Shown here in pieces: positions 46,101 to 55,542 of a DNA stretch of 64,000 nt. How positions within the stretch are numbered: position 1 is the stretch's first letter; every line of letters begins with the position of its first letter. The stretch lies in contig LS997566.1 of the NCBI GenBank assembly GCA_000469685.2, positions 22,820,432 through 22,884,431 of the forward strand, written 5' to 3'. Source of the DNA: Haemonchus contortus. Taxonomy: Eukaryota; Nematoda; Chromadorea; Rhabditida; Trichostrongylidae. The notes below the pieces were generated by a model. That model saw only the letters and a program-made list of their open reading frames with translations. It was not told the origin of the DNA and searched no databases. A program made the translations under genes and the position numbers.

Positions 46101-47670
46101 TGCTACTCATAGGGGGCTTTGTAGGCCTGTTTTTAGTAAATTAGATCTTGAAAGTTATCATCTTGTTCATAAATATTTTTTTTTGGTTTCCATACCAATC
46201 GTTGGCTCCTTTTTTCTATTTAACACTTGTTTTTTATAGCTCATATAGAGGATAAACTCTTGGGGCTTGATTAATCCCGTCTGAGGGATGCGCCCACGCA
46301 TTTGACTTCCATTCAGAATCGTAGTGATGTATTGAATTCGTGCGTGGCCTATGCAATGACTTGGGGTAGCTAGCCGGTGTACAAGTCAGTGCTTTTATTT
46401 TCCCAGGCGAGTCTGGCACCAATTAAAGAACCCGGAGGGATGAGAAGCTTGATTGGCCTAGGCAGATATCGATCCGGGGTTCCGAACCCCTGACCATGCG
46501 TGTGTGAAGTGCGCCTCTTCCCACTGCACCACCTCTGCCCTATAGCTTATGTAGCTTTTACATACTTGTTTCAGCGCAGTGGTGAGGCTTTTCTTTTTCC
46601 GATTTAGCTAAATATTATTCAAAGGAATCCGGATTTTTGTATTATTATGCCGTTGTTAATATATTATGTTGATGCATAATTATTGCAGATTTTCTCGCGG
46701 CTTCTTTTCTCTCGATAAGATTGAACTTTCGAACTCGGGATTTTTGTAAAAATAATCTTCTCGATTTCCTCAACAGAAACATGTCTAGAAAGTTATATTC
46801 GTATACGCCAAATTATGCTCTATTACTTCGAGAAGGGCAGAGGTGGTGTAGTGGCAAGTGGCACACTATATCACACGCACGGTCAGGGGTTGGAATCTCG
46901 GATCGATGCCCGCCTAGGCCAACCAAGCCTTCCATCCCTCCGGGGTCGGTGAATTGGTACCAGACTCATCTGGGAGGATAAAAGCACTGACTTGTACATC
47001 GGCAGGCCACCGCAAGTCATTGTATAGGCCACATACGCACTCATTACGCCACTACGATTCTAAATGGAAGTCGAGTGCGGGGGCGCATCCCTCAGACGGG
47101 ATTGATTAACGCCAAAAACTTTATCCTTTATCCTTACTTCGAGAAATATTGGATGGCGGCACACTCATGACGTGATCTCAACGGGCTTCTCGGCGATGGA
47201 ACAGTCAGCCAGAGCCGGAGAAGGAATGGAATATGCAACTAGTGATTTCCAAAGTTGTCCCTCAAACCGGTCCTGAAAGCATCACAGCCGCACCAAATTG
47301 TAGCATTGTGACCATTTGCGCCACTGAAGATCTTTCCGATCGATCTTTCTTCTTGACCGTCAAGTTTCCCTCGTCGAAATGAGATGTCAAGATCTGTGTG
47401 AGCATGCTCAGGGAGCCAAAAAATAAGAATAATTGGAATTAACAATTAGTATGGACTGCTTTAGCACATATCTCCCAGATTGAAGTGAGGTTTTACAGGT
47501 GGCAGGAGATCAACAATCTGACAATTTTAAATCTAGTGCTGAAGTTTGCGGGTCCGCTTCACGAGCGAACTCTTACTAACGTTCTGCTTTCGATTCAAGT
47601 GACTTGTTCTATTTTCGCGTTTTTGGTTAGATTCTATTTTGCCTCTTTCATCTATGACGTTGTTTACTAA
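34159..47670 (+). CDS. algn-7: UDP-GlcNAc:dolichyl-phosphate GlcNAc-1-phosphotransferase (DPAGT1/ALG7), ten exons
   Basis: Multi-pass ER enzyme that transfers GlcNAc-1-phosphate from UDP-GlcNAc to dolichyl phosphate, the first step of N-glycan precursor assembly and the known target of tunicamycin. Exons: 34159-34287, 35936-36045, 38417-38586, 41107-41280, 42810-42880, 42946-43041, 43550-43666, 43744-43836, 44366-44487, 47499-47670. All join in phase to 417 codons plus stop (human enzyme 408). Visible motifs: first membrane helix in exon 1; P-x-x-M-G-V-I and F-I-P-F-P-F in exon 2; [14 protein letters not shown] in exon 3, with the conserved Asp pair; [16 protein letters not shown] across exons 4-5; V-F-V-G-D-T-F-C-Y in exon 7; F-N-F-L-Y-S-I-P-Q and C-P-R-H-R in exon 8; [11 protein letters not shown] and G-P-L-H-E-R at the C-terminus. 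Nine introns: eight GT-AG, one GC-AG (intron 6). Introns 1-4 and 9 are 1.5-3 kb and full of mobile DNA; introns 5 and 7 are 65 and 77 bp. No frameshift or stop is seen, so it should be functional. Confidence 0.95.
34813..35568 (+). pseudogene. Decayed Tc1/mariner transposase remnant in intron 1 of the DPAGT1 homologue
   Basis: Pieces of a transposase in several frames: an M-S-S-Q-N-Q-R-E-I start at 34813, a segment with [18 protein letters not shown] (about 34915-34975), and near 35380-35470 [18 protein letters not shown], which fits the Y-S-P-D-L-x-P-C-D block carrying the last catalytic Asp of mariner enzymes, then L-P-R-R-W near the end. Stops and frameshifts are frequent and no terminal repeats are left. 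Old. Confidence 0.65.
36170..36417. mobile_element. GGCTGCTTTC hairpin MITE, copy B, with a duplicated right end
   Basis: Left end GGCTGCTTTTAAACTTCAAC (36170) pairs with TGCATCGTTGAAGTCAGAAA...GCAGCC ending 36386; a second copy of the right end (TGCATCGTTGAAGTCTGAAA) follows at 36392-36417. The interior contains GCTTGCTGGCCATGTGATGA, related to copy A. Lies in intron 2. AAG flanks the 36170-36386 unit on both sides, a possible 3-bp target duplication. Confidence 0.8.
36676..36955 (+). repeat. tRNA-derived SINE, copy 2 (intron 2)
   Basis: Head TGGTGTAGTGGCAAATGG (A box) and GGTTCGAATCCC (perfect B box) followed by the common body, with a deletion of about 25-40 bp in the middle relative to the 10.98 and 46.84 kb copies, and a diverged tail near 36940-36955. 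Confidence 0.85.
38862..39032. mobile_element. GGCTGCTTTC hairpin MITE, copy C
   Basis: Starts GGCTGCTTGTAGATTTCAAC at 38862 and ends GGAGTCTGGAAGCAGCC at 39032; the interior pairs CGTCCATCCGGCGTGTTGCG with CGCAACGCGCCGGACGACGG. Flanked by TTT on both sides. Lies in intron 3. Confidence 0.8.
39142..39318. mobile_element. GGCTGCTTTC hairpin MITE, copy D
   Basis: Starts GGCTGCTTTCAGAGTTTACC at 39142 and ends GACTCTGAAAGCAGCC at 39318. Flanked by AGT on both sides, again a possible 3-bp duplication. The interior pairs GTCCGACCGAAGGTGTTG with AACGCTGCGGTCGGTCGG. It lies 109 bp from copy C in the same intron. Confidence 0.85.
40623..40735. repeat. Short minisatellite, about five ~24-bp units
   Basis: Core TAGTCTTCAGTTGTC recurs at about 40628, 40652, 40675, 40700 and (as TAGTCATCAG) 40724, with variable C/T-rich spacers. 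Lies in intron 3. It produces the repetitive T-T-E-D-Y-K / Q-L-K-T-T open frames on the minus strand. Confidence 0.8.
43042..43047 (+). promoter_or_regulatory. algn-7: Non-canonical GC splice donor (intron 6 of the DPAGT1 homologue)
   Basis: The exon ends with AAT at 43041 and the intron starts GCAAGT; the acceptor is TTTATTTAG at 43541-43549. Using the GC donor gives a phase-0 join and the family sequence F-N-N to Y-P-A-R-V-F-V-G-D. The next GT (43046) would put exon 7 in the wrong frame. Confidence 0.8.
43199..43465. repeat. ~265-bp dispersed repeat, copy 1 (intron 6)
   Basis: Shares its whole length with 45148-45412: GATTCGTCGCACGCGGCTGTCGCGG-type start, AGCTCTAGCGTTCTTCA, CTGCTGCATTCTGCT, TCGCGCGCG and CGCGACGCGAC...TTTCGTTCCTA. 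Short inverted ends (AGGAAyGA / TCGTTCCTA) suggest a MITE. No protein. Confidence 0.7.
45148..45412. repeat. ~265-bp dispersed repeat, copy 2 (intron 9)
   Basis: Same orientation as copy 1 at 43.2 kb, roughly four fifths identical by eye. Starts near CAGGAACGATTTTAGG and ends at TTTCGTTCCTAACGC, so the last bases are an inverted match to the first. The 65-codon open frame within it is hydrophobic by chance. Confidence 0.7.
46249..46540 (-). repeat. tRNA-derived SINE, copy 3 (intron 9, inverted)
   Basis: Reverse orientation: the tail is at 46249 (AGGATAAACTC) and the tRNA-like head at 46540 (GGCAGAGGTGGTGCAGTGGG on the minus strand; B box GGTTCGGAACCCC). Flanked by similar 14-mers TATAGCTCATATAG (46235-46248) and TATAGCTTATGTAG (46541-46554), a target duplication with two changes. 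Confidence 0.9.
46835..47133 (+). repeat. tRNA-derived SINE, copy 4 (intron 9), intact with perfect target duplication
   Basis: 299 bp from GGGCAGAGGTGGTGTAGTGG to a (TTTATCC)n tail. Flanked by identical 12-mers TTACTTCGAGAA at 46823-46834 and 47134-47145. It is very similar to copy 1 at 10.98 kb, so it is the youngest looking copy here. It defines the family ends: 5' GGGCAGAGG, 3' TTTATCC. Confidence 0.95.
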
Positions 47671-48945
47671 GGGTTGTTGTTCATATAAAGAGATATTTAT
47701 TAAGATTAAATTGTTATGGGAGTTATTATGCACTTTTTCTATTGTGCTATATTGAAAAGTTATCATTCATTTTCACAGTCACCAACGTCGTGGGGCATAA
47801 ATATGGTATCACATGTAGCACGGGGCCTTCTTCGCATCACGAGTCAGACACAGGGTGGCTGCACCTGATTTTACAGTTCTACTGCCAAAGTGCCGCGCCC
47901 ATCCCTTCTATAGAAGGGCTTTATGTAGTTTAAATTGTCCGATTCAATGTTTTCTTGACATGATGAAAGTACTTCCTGGCCGCTTTCCCTACTTGTTCTC
48001 CACCCAAGTATTCCTGCAATAATTTGTTCCAAATTAGCTCGTGACCTCTTACTGTGTTACCGACAGCAGTGTGGGGATCAAGTAGGCCGTCTTCTTAACA
48101 CGCATCTCTAATCTTTTATATCCCCCCCCCCCCCCTTGGAACGGATTTGTAATTTTACCAGAAATAGTACTTGTGATGATATCAAAGAATGCTATTTCCA
48201 AATCGTTGCGAGGAAGCTGATGAGCTTTCATGACTTCATATTAATATCTAGTGCATCATGGCTCATATTATGACGAGAATCGCTGGGTAAAAGTATAGTC
48301 ATTTCCTGGATTGTAACATGTAGCGCACACCTAAACTGGTTCCCTTTCACTTACGCTTATATTGAACGACATTTCATCAGTTGTTTTTCTTTTGAATTTT
48401 ATCAACTCTTTTCAAATCTTGTAGTTGCTCAGCAGTTCTCATAATTTATTTCTTCAAAATTTTTGAAGTCGATTAGCTAACTATCGCTTACCATTTTTTC
48501 ACACTCTAGTCTGTTCTTTCATTGAACATTTGATGCATGTTGTTGAATTTTTTGATCTTTCAATAAATTTATGACTTTGAAAGTTGAAGGAGTTTTCGTC
48601 ATAAGTCTTTCATTTTTCGCACCTAAATGGCCGAACAGACATAAGAATAGACTGGGCTGTTTATTTTCTAGGTTGTCTAGATCTCACCTATGTCAGTCTC
48701 GGTCTTTTCGTTTTTACTTACCAAGCTACAAGTCAAATCACACTGTGGCAATAGGCTTCCTCCTTGTGAGAGAAGGATCTTCTGATTTGCCTCTTCACAG
48801 AAGTAATGGAACATTTAAGACCACAAAATTTTTAAAGAGCAATGCCTGCAATCATGCGGGGCTCTCAAATTTGGCTCGAAAGAGGAAAGCTTGGCGTATT
48901 GACGTAAAGGAAGAGGTGCTCGTTCCATGAAGGCGATGATGCCGC
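47671..48945. other. Downstream flank of the DPAGT1 homologue, unassigned
   Basis: Contains a 14-base poly-C run (48122-48135) and a 119-codon plus-strand open frame (48571-48930) that I cannot assign to any family. No clear canonical AATAAA close after the stop codon; ATATAAAG at about 47686 is a possible variant. Confidence 0.35.
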
Positions 48946-48949
48946 TTAA

Positions 48950-49563
48950 CACGTTGACGACAATGTCGGTCAATGTTGACAGACAGTCAGTCTGTCTTGT
49001 GGGACGATGTCGGTCAATGGTGACCGACAGTACTGTAAGTCAGCCAAATGAAGAAATTCTCAGGTTTTTTTTTGTTTCATATTTTCCATTTATTTATTTA
49101 CTCGCCAACTTTAGCGTCGACCCATGATTCCTCTAAATCTAAGGTCTTTATGGAAATATTAAGTATCGAGTCAGGAGTCATGCATCATATCAGATAACAA
49201 TTAAAATTTGAACTCCTTCCAACAATTGGCGCCTTACCTCTAATCTTACTCCCACCAATCGTTTAAACAGTGCCTTCTATGAATGGTCACTATTCAAAGC
49301 TTCATACACCGAAATGGTCTACAAATCCCATGATTTTGGAGAATTAACCCAAATCTCGACAGAATACAAGTTTTTCTTCTGTTTCCAGGAATTTTTACTT
49401 GTTTTACACGAACAGAAGCTTATTACTTGTGAATACAGTAAACTAAATATGGTTTCTTTTCCGTGGGAACATGTCTGACAATGGTGACCGACGATTAGTC
49501 AGCGCTTTCAAACGGTCTCGTCCTATGGGCGCGCAAACGAAAAACGCTCTCGTCGTCAACGTG
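48950..49563. mobile_element. TTAA-flanked (piggyBac-like) non-autonomous element 1
   Basis: TTAA at 48946-48949 and 49564-49567. Inverted ends CACGTTGACGAC (48950) and GTCGTCAACGTG (49563). Subterminal hairpins: a perfect 8-bp stem, GTCGGTCA-ATGG-TGACCGAC, at 49009-49028, with imperfect relatives at 48965-48984 and 49473-49492. 614 bp, no transposase. TTAA duplication is the hallmark of piggyBac elements. Confidence 0.82.
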
Positions 49564-49616
49564 TTAAGAATGTGACTTGACAGTTGTCCTGTCACACTTG
49601 AATCAATAGTAATCTA

Positions 49617-50430
49617 TTAGGTTGTTCGAAAAGAAATGCGCGTTTTAGTTTAAAAAAATTTTATTATAAAAACGAAATTAAACAAGATTAATTCGAAAGA
49701 TGGCCTCTATTACTATCAATGACTTGTTGCCAATGTATATGCAAAAAATGAATTGCTTTTCGAAAACTCGGCCGGTTGCGACTTAAAGTAGTTGGACACC
49801 CAGTGATGGATTTCTTCACGGACTTCATCGCGGCCAGGGAGTGCTGCATCGACCGGAACAGATGGTAATCAGAAGCCCAGGTCTGAGCTGTTTGGCGGAC
49901 GAGACAGGACCTCCCAACCCAACTCCTCAATCTTTTCCAAAGAGATTTTCGCGACATGTGGACGAGCAGTCGACGTCGTTTCGACACCTTGACGATGCAG
50001 TGCTTGATCCACGCGGTATAATTGGTCTTTGTAGATGTTCGCCGTAACTGTTTGACCCGTATCCAGAACTTCAAAGTATTCCGAACCTTTGTTGTTCCAC
50101 CAGACACCGAGCATCACTGCTTTGTCGTGTATGTCCAGATTCGGGGTAGGTTTTGGAGTGTCACTGGCGTCTGACCACTGTCTTTCTCGCGTTGCGTTGT
50201 CGAAGCAGATCCATTCTTCATCTGACAAAGCGATAGAGTCGAAGGAACCGCTGTTCTTGGAGCGACAAAGGAGAATTCTCTTCGAAGAAAACAAAGTATT
50301 TATAGAAAAAATATATCAAAAGATGCACAATAAAAATCTCTTCCTAATAGACAAAACTGTTTAGAAAAACTTATAGTAGGAGAGAAATAAATGGACAAAG
50401 TCAACGCGCATTTCTTGTTGAACAACTTGA
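49617..50430 (-). mobile_element. Deleted mariner element (second family)
   Basis: The left end TTAGGTTGTTCGAAAAGAAA at 49617 is preceded by TA; the right end (about 50403-50430) is its complement with a few changes (AACGCGCATTTCTTGTTGAA). About 810 bp, so internally deleted. Its ends differ from those of the 18.26 kb element, hence a separate mariner family. Confidence 0.88.
49688..50294 (-). pseudogene. Mariner transposase remnant (catalytic half)
   Basis: Minus strand. The frame 50294-49869 has S-D-E-E-W-I-C-F-D-N (normally the first catalytic Asp region), G-V-W-W-N, Y-K-D-Q-L and A-R-P-H-V-A (second Asp site region), then P-P-N-S-S-D-L. A frameshift at about 49870 leads to S-D-Y-H-L-F-R-S-M-Q-H-S-L in the overlapping frame, and to Y-T-L-A-T-S at the end. 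The DNA-binding N-terminus is lost. Confidence 0.82.
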
Positions 50431-51086
50431 TCTTCGGGATTTATCTCTTCTCTTACTTGGATCTTACCAGGTTGCAAGTCGGATCGCCTAGCCGCGATGG
50501 GCTTTCTCGTGAATACGGCACAGCTTTTCTATAAATGGGCAACATAACTAGTCACTAGTCGGTCTTCAATGGTAATTACTAATGTTTCCAACTGATGATA
50601 ATACGGATATGAGAAATCCAGTTGGATCGCCCGGCTAACCGGACACCGAAATTAGATGCAGGACTAACAGGGCTGCAAGTGGTATTCAGTATCTGCCGAT
50701 GCTTACGCCTATGATTAGAGGTCTCGATCCGTGCTCTTCATCTTAAAAATAATGCCCGTTGAAGATTCAAAGTGATACAACCAAAGCCTCGATTGGTACT
50801 CATAAAAGCTGTCGGTTAATAACAACACTGTTATTAGATGTCATTATAAGTGGAACTTCTTTACTCTAAGGATATCATTGATTGAGAATCCCAGATTATT
50901 GGCGGTCGGCTAAGATATTGGAACAGAGCAAACCGTGGTCGTAATCTGATAGGTCATTCATATTCCAACCATTTTTTTTAAATCTCTGGCTCCCGGCTTT
51001 AGTGGAATTGACTTCTAAAATAAATCGGTATTATTATCTGTATTGAACACTACGCCCTTTGCTAGTGAATCTCCTTCTCTCCATCT
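50431..51086. other. Unassigned stretch including a copy of the 15.9 kb repeat
   Basis: 50655-50860 matches 15885-16080 (GCAGGACTAACAGG, ATGCTTACGCCTATGA, GGTCTCGATC, AACAACACTGTTATTAGATGT). Nothing else recognised. Confidence 0.4.
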
Positions 51087-51090
51087 TTAA

Positions 51091-52051
51091 CCCTTTGACG
51101 ACAGCGTGGCTCAACGGTGGACCGCACCCTTCTCATTGGTTGTTTTTCTCGATTATTTGTTTTACTTGGAGCTTTTTGTATTTGATGGGTTTGCAATCAC
51201 GAAATAACACTATACACAAAGTGGGCCAAGAAAGACATAGCTAATTTCTAAAAATTACTAGTAAATTCCATTCTCTCCCTGGAAATCACACTTTTGTGCA
51301 CTTTTTGAAAACAGTCAATGTAAAAAATGGCTTTCACAGCTATTGCCCCTAGAATGGACTGGTCTTGTGAGAACGTAAACACTTCCATAAGCTCGAGTTA
51401 ATTGTTTGTAATAAATTTTTCGAAAACTTGCCCTCTTTTTAACTGCCCATATTCAACTTCAATTAGTATTCCTTTTCGCCTTTCCGAGTGTCGGAAAAAA
51501 GGGTGCTATGTTTCAACAAGCCATTCACTGAAGAGATATAGAGATGCATTCCTTGATTCGAGAGTCCGTCCATTAGTCATGACCACAGCAAACTCAGCTG
51601 TTGAATCCTTGCTCGTGGGCTTACTACCGAACTGAACCTTGAATCTGAATCTTGAATAAATCTTAGCCCCCCCCCCCCCCAAGCGTAATACCTTCAAAAC
51701 ATAGCTTGTTGAGTTTTATTCTTCAATTTTATTTTCGTTGGTTCGGCCAATAACCTTTCAAAACCACCCTCCAAATTGTCCACTGCAGACTGATCCATTT
51801 CGACTTCCGAAGCTATGTTATGCCTAAAACCAAACTTAACTAAAGTTGAAAACTCATAATTGCCCAATTTACACCTATTTGAAACTAAATCATGAAAGGA
51901 ACGCTTGAAAAAAAGGAAAAAATATCCACTTTGGAAAAATGTATAACCCGTGGGACAGCGCGGCTCAACGGTGAGCCGCGGAAGCGGAAAGCTTTGAAAC
52001 GCGTCTGTCCCGCGCGCCAGACACGCAAAAAGCCGCGCTGTCGTCAAAGGG
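51091..52051. mobile_element. TTAA-flanked (piggyBac-like) non-autonomous element 2
   Basis: TTAA at 51087-51090 and 52052-52055. Inverted ends CCCTTTGACGACAGCG (51091) and CGCTGTCGTCAAAGGG (52051). CCCTTTG next to TTAA is typical of piggyBac termini. A subterminal perfect hairpin CGCGGCTCA-ACGG-TGAGCCGCG lies at 51959-51980 and an imperfect relative near 51105-51124. It contains a 14-base poly-C run (51667-51680). 961 bp, no recognisable transposase. Confidence 0.85.
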
Positions 52052-52055
52052 TTAA

Positions 52056-55000
52056 TGCATTCCTCATCTTACGCATATTGCCACATTGCCCTAGGGCTCA
52101 CCAATCCCATACTTGACCCGACCTTTCCAGGTGCCTGTTCAAGATATACGGAATTTCATGACAGACAGAGAAATATATAGAAGACAGCGCTTGATGTATA
52201 AAGAGCATAGCGTCGCCGTACCATTTGTCGGTTGCTCTCTTGCGGTGGAGACCAAGTGAAATGTTGCAAAAATGATGTTTTCCCTGAAAACGTGTAGGAC
52301 CACACGTGAGCCGAATCCTATTTTCAGAGCTCTCGAGCAAAAGATCTGTATCAGCTTAGATCTGCGTTTTGGCGCACCAAACAACGGAATGTATGCAAAA
52401 TTAATTTTCATTCGATTGGTTTGGCTGGGTGATACATTGTTCAGCTCACTGAGGGGGTGAAAACGTCTCTTTGAATGAGAGAGTAATGAGTAATGAGTGA
52501 GTGCATCTTAGATCGAGACTGATAACGTCTTCGAGAGAGTTAGAAGTTAATCCAATTGCTGAATCTGAGAGTTGCATCTTTGTTCAAACTTTTCCGTCAA
52601 ACTCATGCGAATTTGTGGATATGTGCTGTCGTGAAGCGAACGTTTTCTCATATTATGGAAATTTCAGACAACTTAATACATTGGGATAGGGGGTTAAATG
52701 ACCCCTTCATTTTTTGAATGAAATACAGTTTCTCGACTCGACAGCAGGAACTTGTGATTTTCGAACTTGGAATGTCTCGTTGTATGTTAGTAATTCACTT
52801 ATCTCATTACTCAGAAACATTCATTACGCCCTAAAATGAGACCTTATCAGAGAATGTTGGCGCTTTTCACCTGTAATTGCCTTACCGCGTTGGAGCAATA
52901 AAACCAGATGACAAAGATCACAACCATCGGGGGTTTGGTCTCATAGGAATTTACGGACTTGCCGAGGAAGTCCTGTTAAGATGTTCCATGCCGATACACA
53001 GGGTTTTTCAGCTACATGTCTTGAGTTTTCTTTCGGTACGTGAACCACAATGTCGGACAGTTTGGGGAGGCTTCTTGTAAGAAGCTTAGGATAAGGTTGA
53101 CTAGACGTTACTGGTAGTCACACTAGGAACTGATGAAATGTTGGATGTCAGGCGATTCCTATTTTCTGAGAATGCAATGTCTCGTATATTCTGAACAGCC
53201 TCATTAATGCAGTCCGGCTTAACATAAGGATGACAATGCAACATGCCCTTTTGAAAGTCAACTGAGTTACGCCAAGACGGATCACGCACAAGAAATTCGG
53301 TACTCAATGGTTAAGACTATTTGGTTGCAACTGTCAGGTCAACGGGGTTCTGAAGACGTACGCGCAGTAGTTGCCATTGACATTTTCCAGTCATTCCGTA
53401 GCTGCTGCTCAAACTACAATTCCTTATCGTGCCTTGAAGATATATCTCCTGAGGTTCCCTCCCCGAGTAAGAGAGAATTAATCTGGCCATAGGTACTGTG
53501 TTCAAAAGGAAGCATCGGCTGATGCTAGAAGCCTGCGCCTTGATCGTATTTTTCTTAATCTTTCGCTCTGTTCTAGATCGAACCCGAAGAATCAAAAACT
53601 TCGTCATCCTCTTAAATTTATATTTGTTCGATTATCACAGGTAGAGTGAGCTCGCATTAATAATGACGAATGACATCCATTTAAGATAACTGTGACATCG
53701 TCGGGCCCTTCCAAGACAGAAAAGAGCTCTCAATCAAATACCTGATCCCTAGTAGCTTTTGGTCGATTCAGGAGTGCTTGGTTGTTTGTCACATAAGATG
53801 GGGAGGCTATCACCACGTTATCATCCCAAAGTGGCTGGTAAAGAAATCGCGAACATACGCAAGCAACGTCGCTTACGATCGCGCTTATCGCCGCGTTGGA
53901 CAGTAAAAATTAGTCGCTGATAGGTGTCACTAAGTATAAGAAGGAGCTGCGCGGGTGAAAGTTGCTCCTCAAGATTCTTCTCAAGATTCCAAAGCAGGAG
54001 AGTTCTGCCATGCCACGAGAACCACATTTCAGCATCAAACGCTTAAGTGAGTGTAGAACATTTCTGTTGCCTTACATATTTAAAATCTATGAAGTAGAGT
54101 ACGGAACAAGTTCTGAGTTGAGTTTGCGCAGATTCACTGCGAATTGCAAAAGCACAATATCTTTCGCTTTTATTTTCCTCTTTCCTATCATTCTATAAAG
54201 TACTGTTTCTAAGAAATTCTAATCATCTAGATACCATTTCGGTGTGTTTAAATCCAGTCAGAACGCTCATGTTTGCTGGTACTTTTTTTAAATTTCAAGT
54301 TGTTCTTTTTTCTTTGAACACATGTCTTTTAAGGGGAGAACCATCACTGCGTCATTTGTTTATCCTTTACCGAGAGTCACTAAATCCTTTCGAAGGGAAG
54401 TGTTCCGTGCACATTCCAGTCTGAAATCGATCTACAATTTGTATTCGCTGTTGTACTACGAGATGTTAACCTATGCCAAAACTACCGTTAGATGCTAAAT
54501 TTTTACCTGAAGTTATTAGAACGAAACTAGCTGGATCGAGTTCAAGAAAGACATATTACTGGTGCCCACTATTCACTAACATTTCTAAGGGTAGACAATT
54601 GAGTCACAAGTAGTCGACCGATTTTGGCCACTAGGCGGTGAATATATAATCCCCTGTACAACTGGTCCAATGGCTCATGCGGCACGCCGCATAGAAACGG
54701 CAAACTGGTCCATATAAAAGGAAATGGGCACACTGTATAGGTTTTGGACTGCTGGGCTGCTTCTTTTACTATTTTCGTGCTGCTTTTCATGGTAAAAAAA
54801 ACTAGAGGTATGAACAGAGATTGCACGTGTAGGTAAGGTGGGCTACCTACAAGCTCCCGAGCAAGACATAGTTTAGCGAACAGAGAGTAGGAAAGGTGGG
54901 CTACCTACAAGTTCCCGAGCAAGACATAGTTTAGCTCGGCAATCCATATGTGAAGGCAAAAGGGCTTTTGTACTCGAGAGGGTTCTAAAATACTACTATG

Positions 55001-55540
55001 TTGGGTTCCACAATAAAAAAATTAATTTATCTTTTTGAAAAGAGCTGGCACTTTCCTTACTTTTGAGCTTTTACTGCAAGTAAAACTGAACTTGTTTGAC
55101 GTGTTCTCTTCGTCAGACTAGGTACTCTTTATAATTTTGCAGATTTTCAATCTCCTTTAATCGAAATAATCCACTGTTGATGGAGAAAATGATGGTATAG
55201 AACAAATCCCACGAAATGCTTTAGGGTAACATGTCATACCATTTACAATGTCTCCATACAAGTCATATGTCGCCAGGAGGACCGATACTGCCTTCAGACC
55301 AAAGGGTGTACCTTCTCTCCCAAAACCTCTAACTGATAACGTAAATATAAAGCTTCAAAAACATGAAACGAGCTAAGTTTAGAGATCATTGTTTGAAATT
55401 GCGCATTTCATAGCGAGGTCCTGTAAACATGTGCTCATTCAAATTTCTCGAAGATATCCCACCGGTGCGTGCATTGGATTTGTCAAAACATGGCATCGCT
55501 GAATAAAACTGTAACATCGCTTGCTGAAACGAGCTGTTTT
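52056..55540. other. Unassigned stretch with a short direct duplication
   Basis: No gene recognised in about 3.5 kb. 54836-54945 holds two copies of a 58-bp unit (AAGGTGGGCTACCTACAAG, CCCGAGCAAGACATAGTTTA). Open frames of 60-96 codons on both strands (for example minus 53101-53607) have no family motif and could at most be fragments of unknown exons. Confidence 0.4.
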
Positions 55541-55542
55541 AG

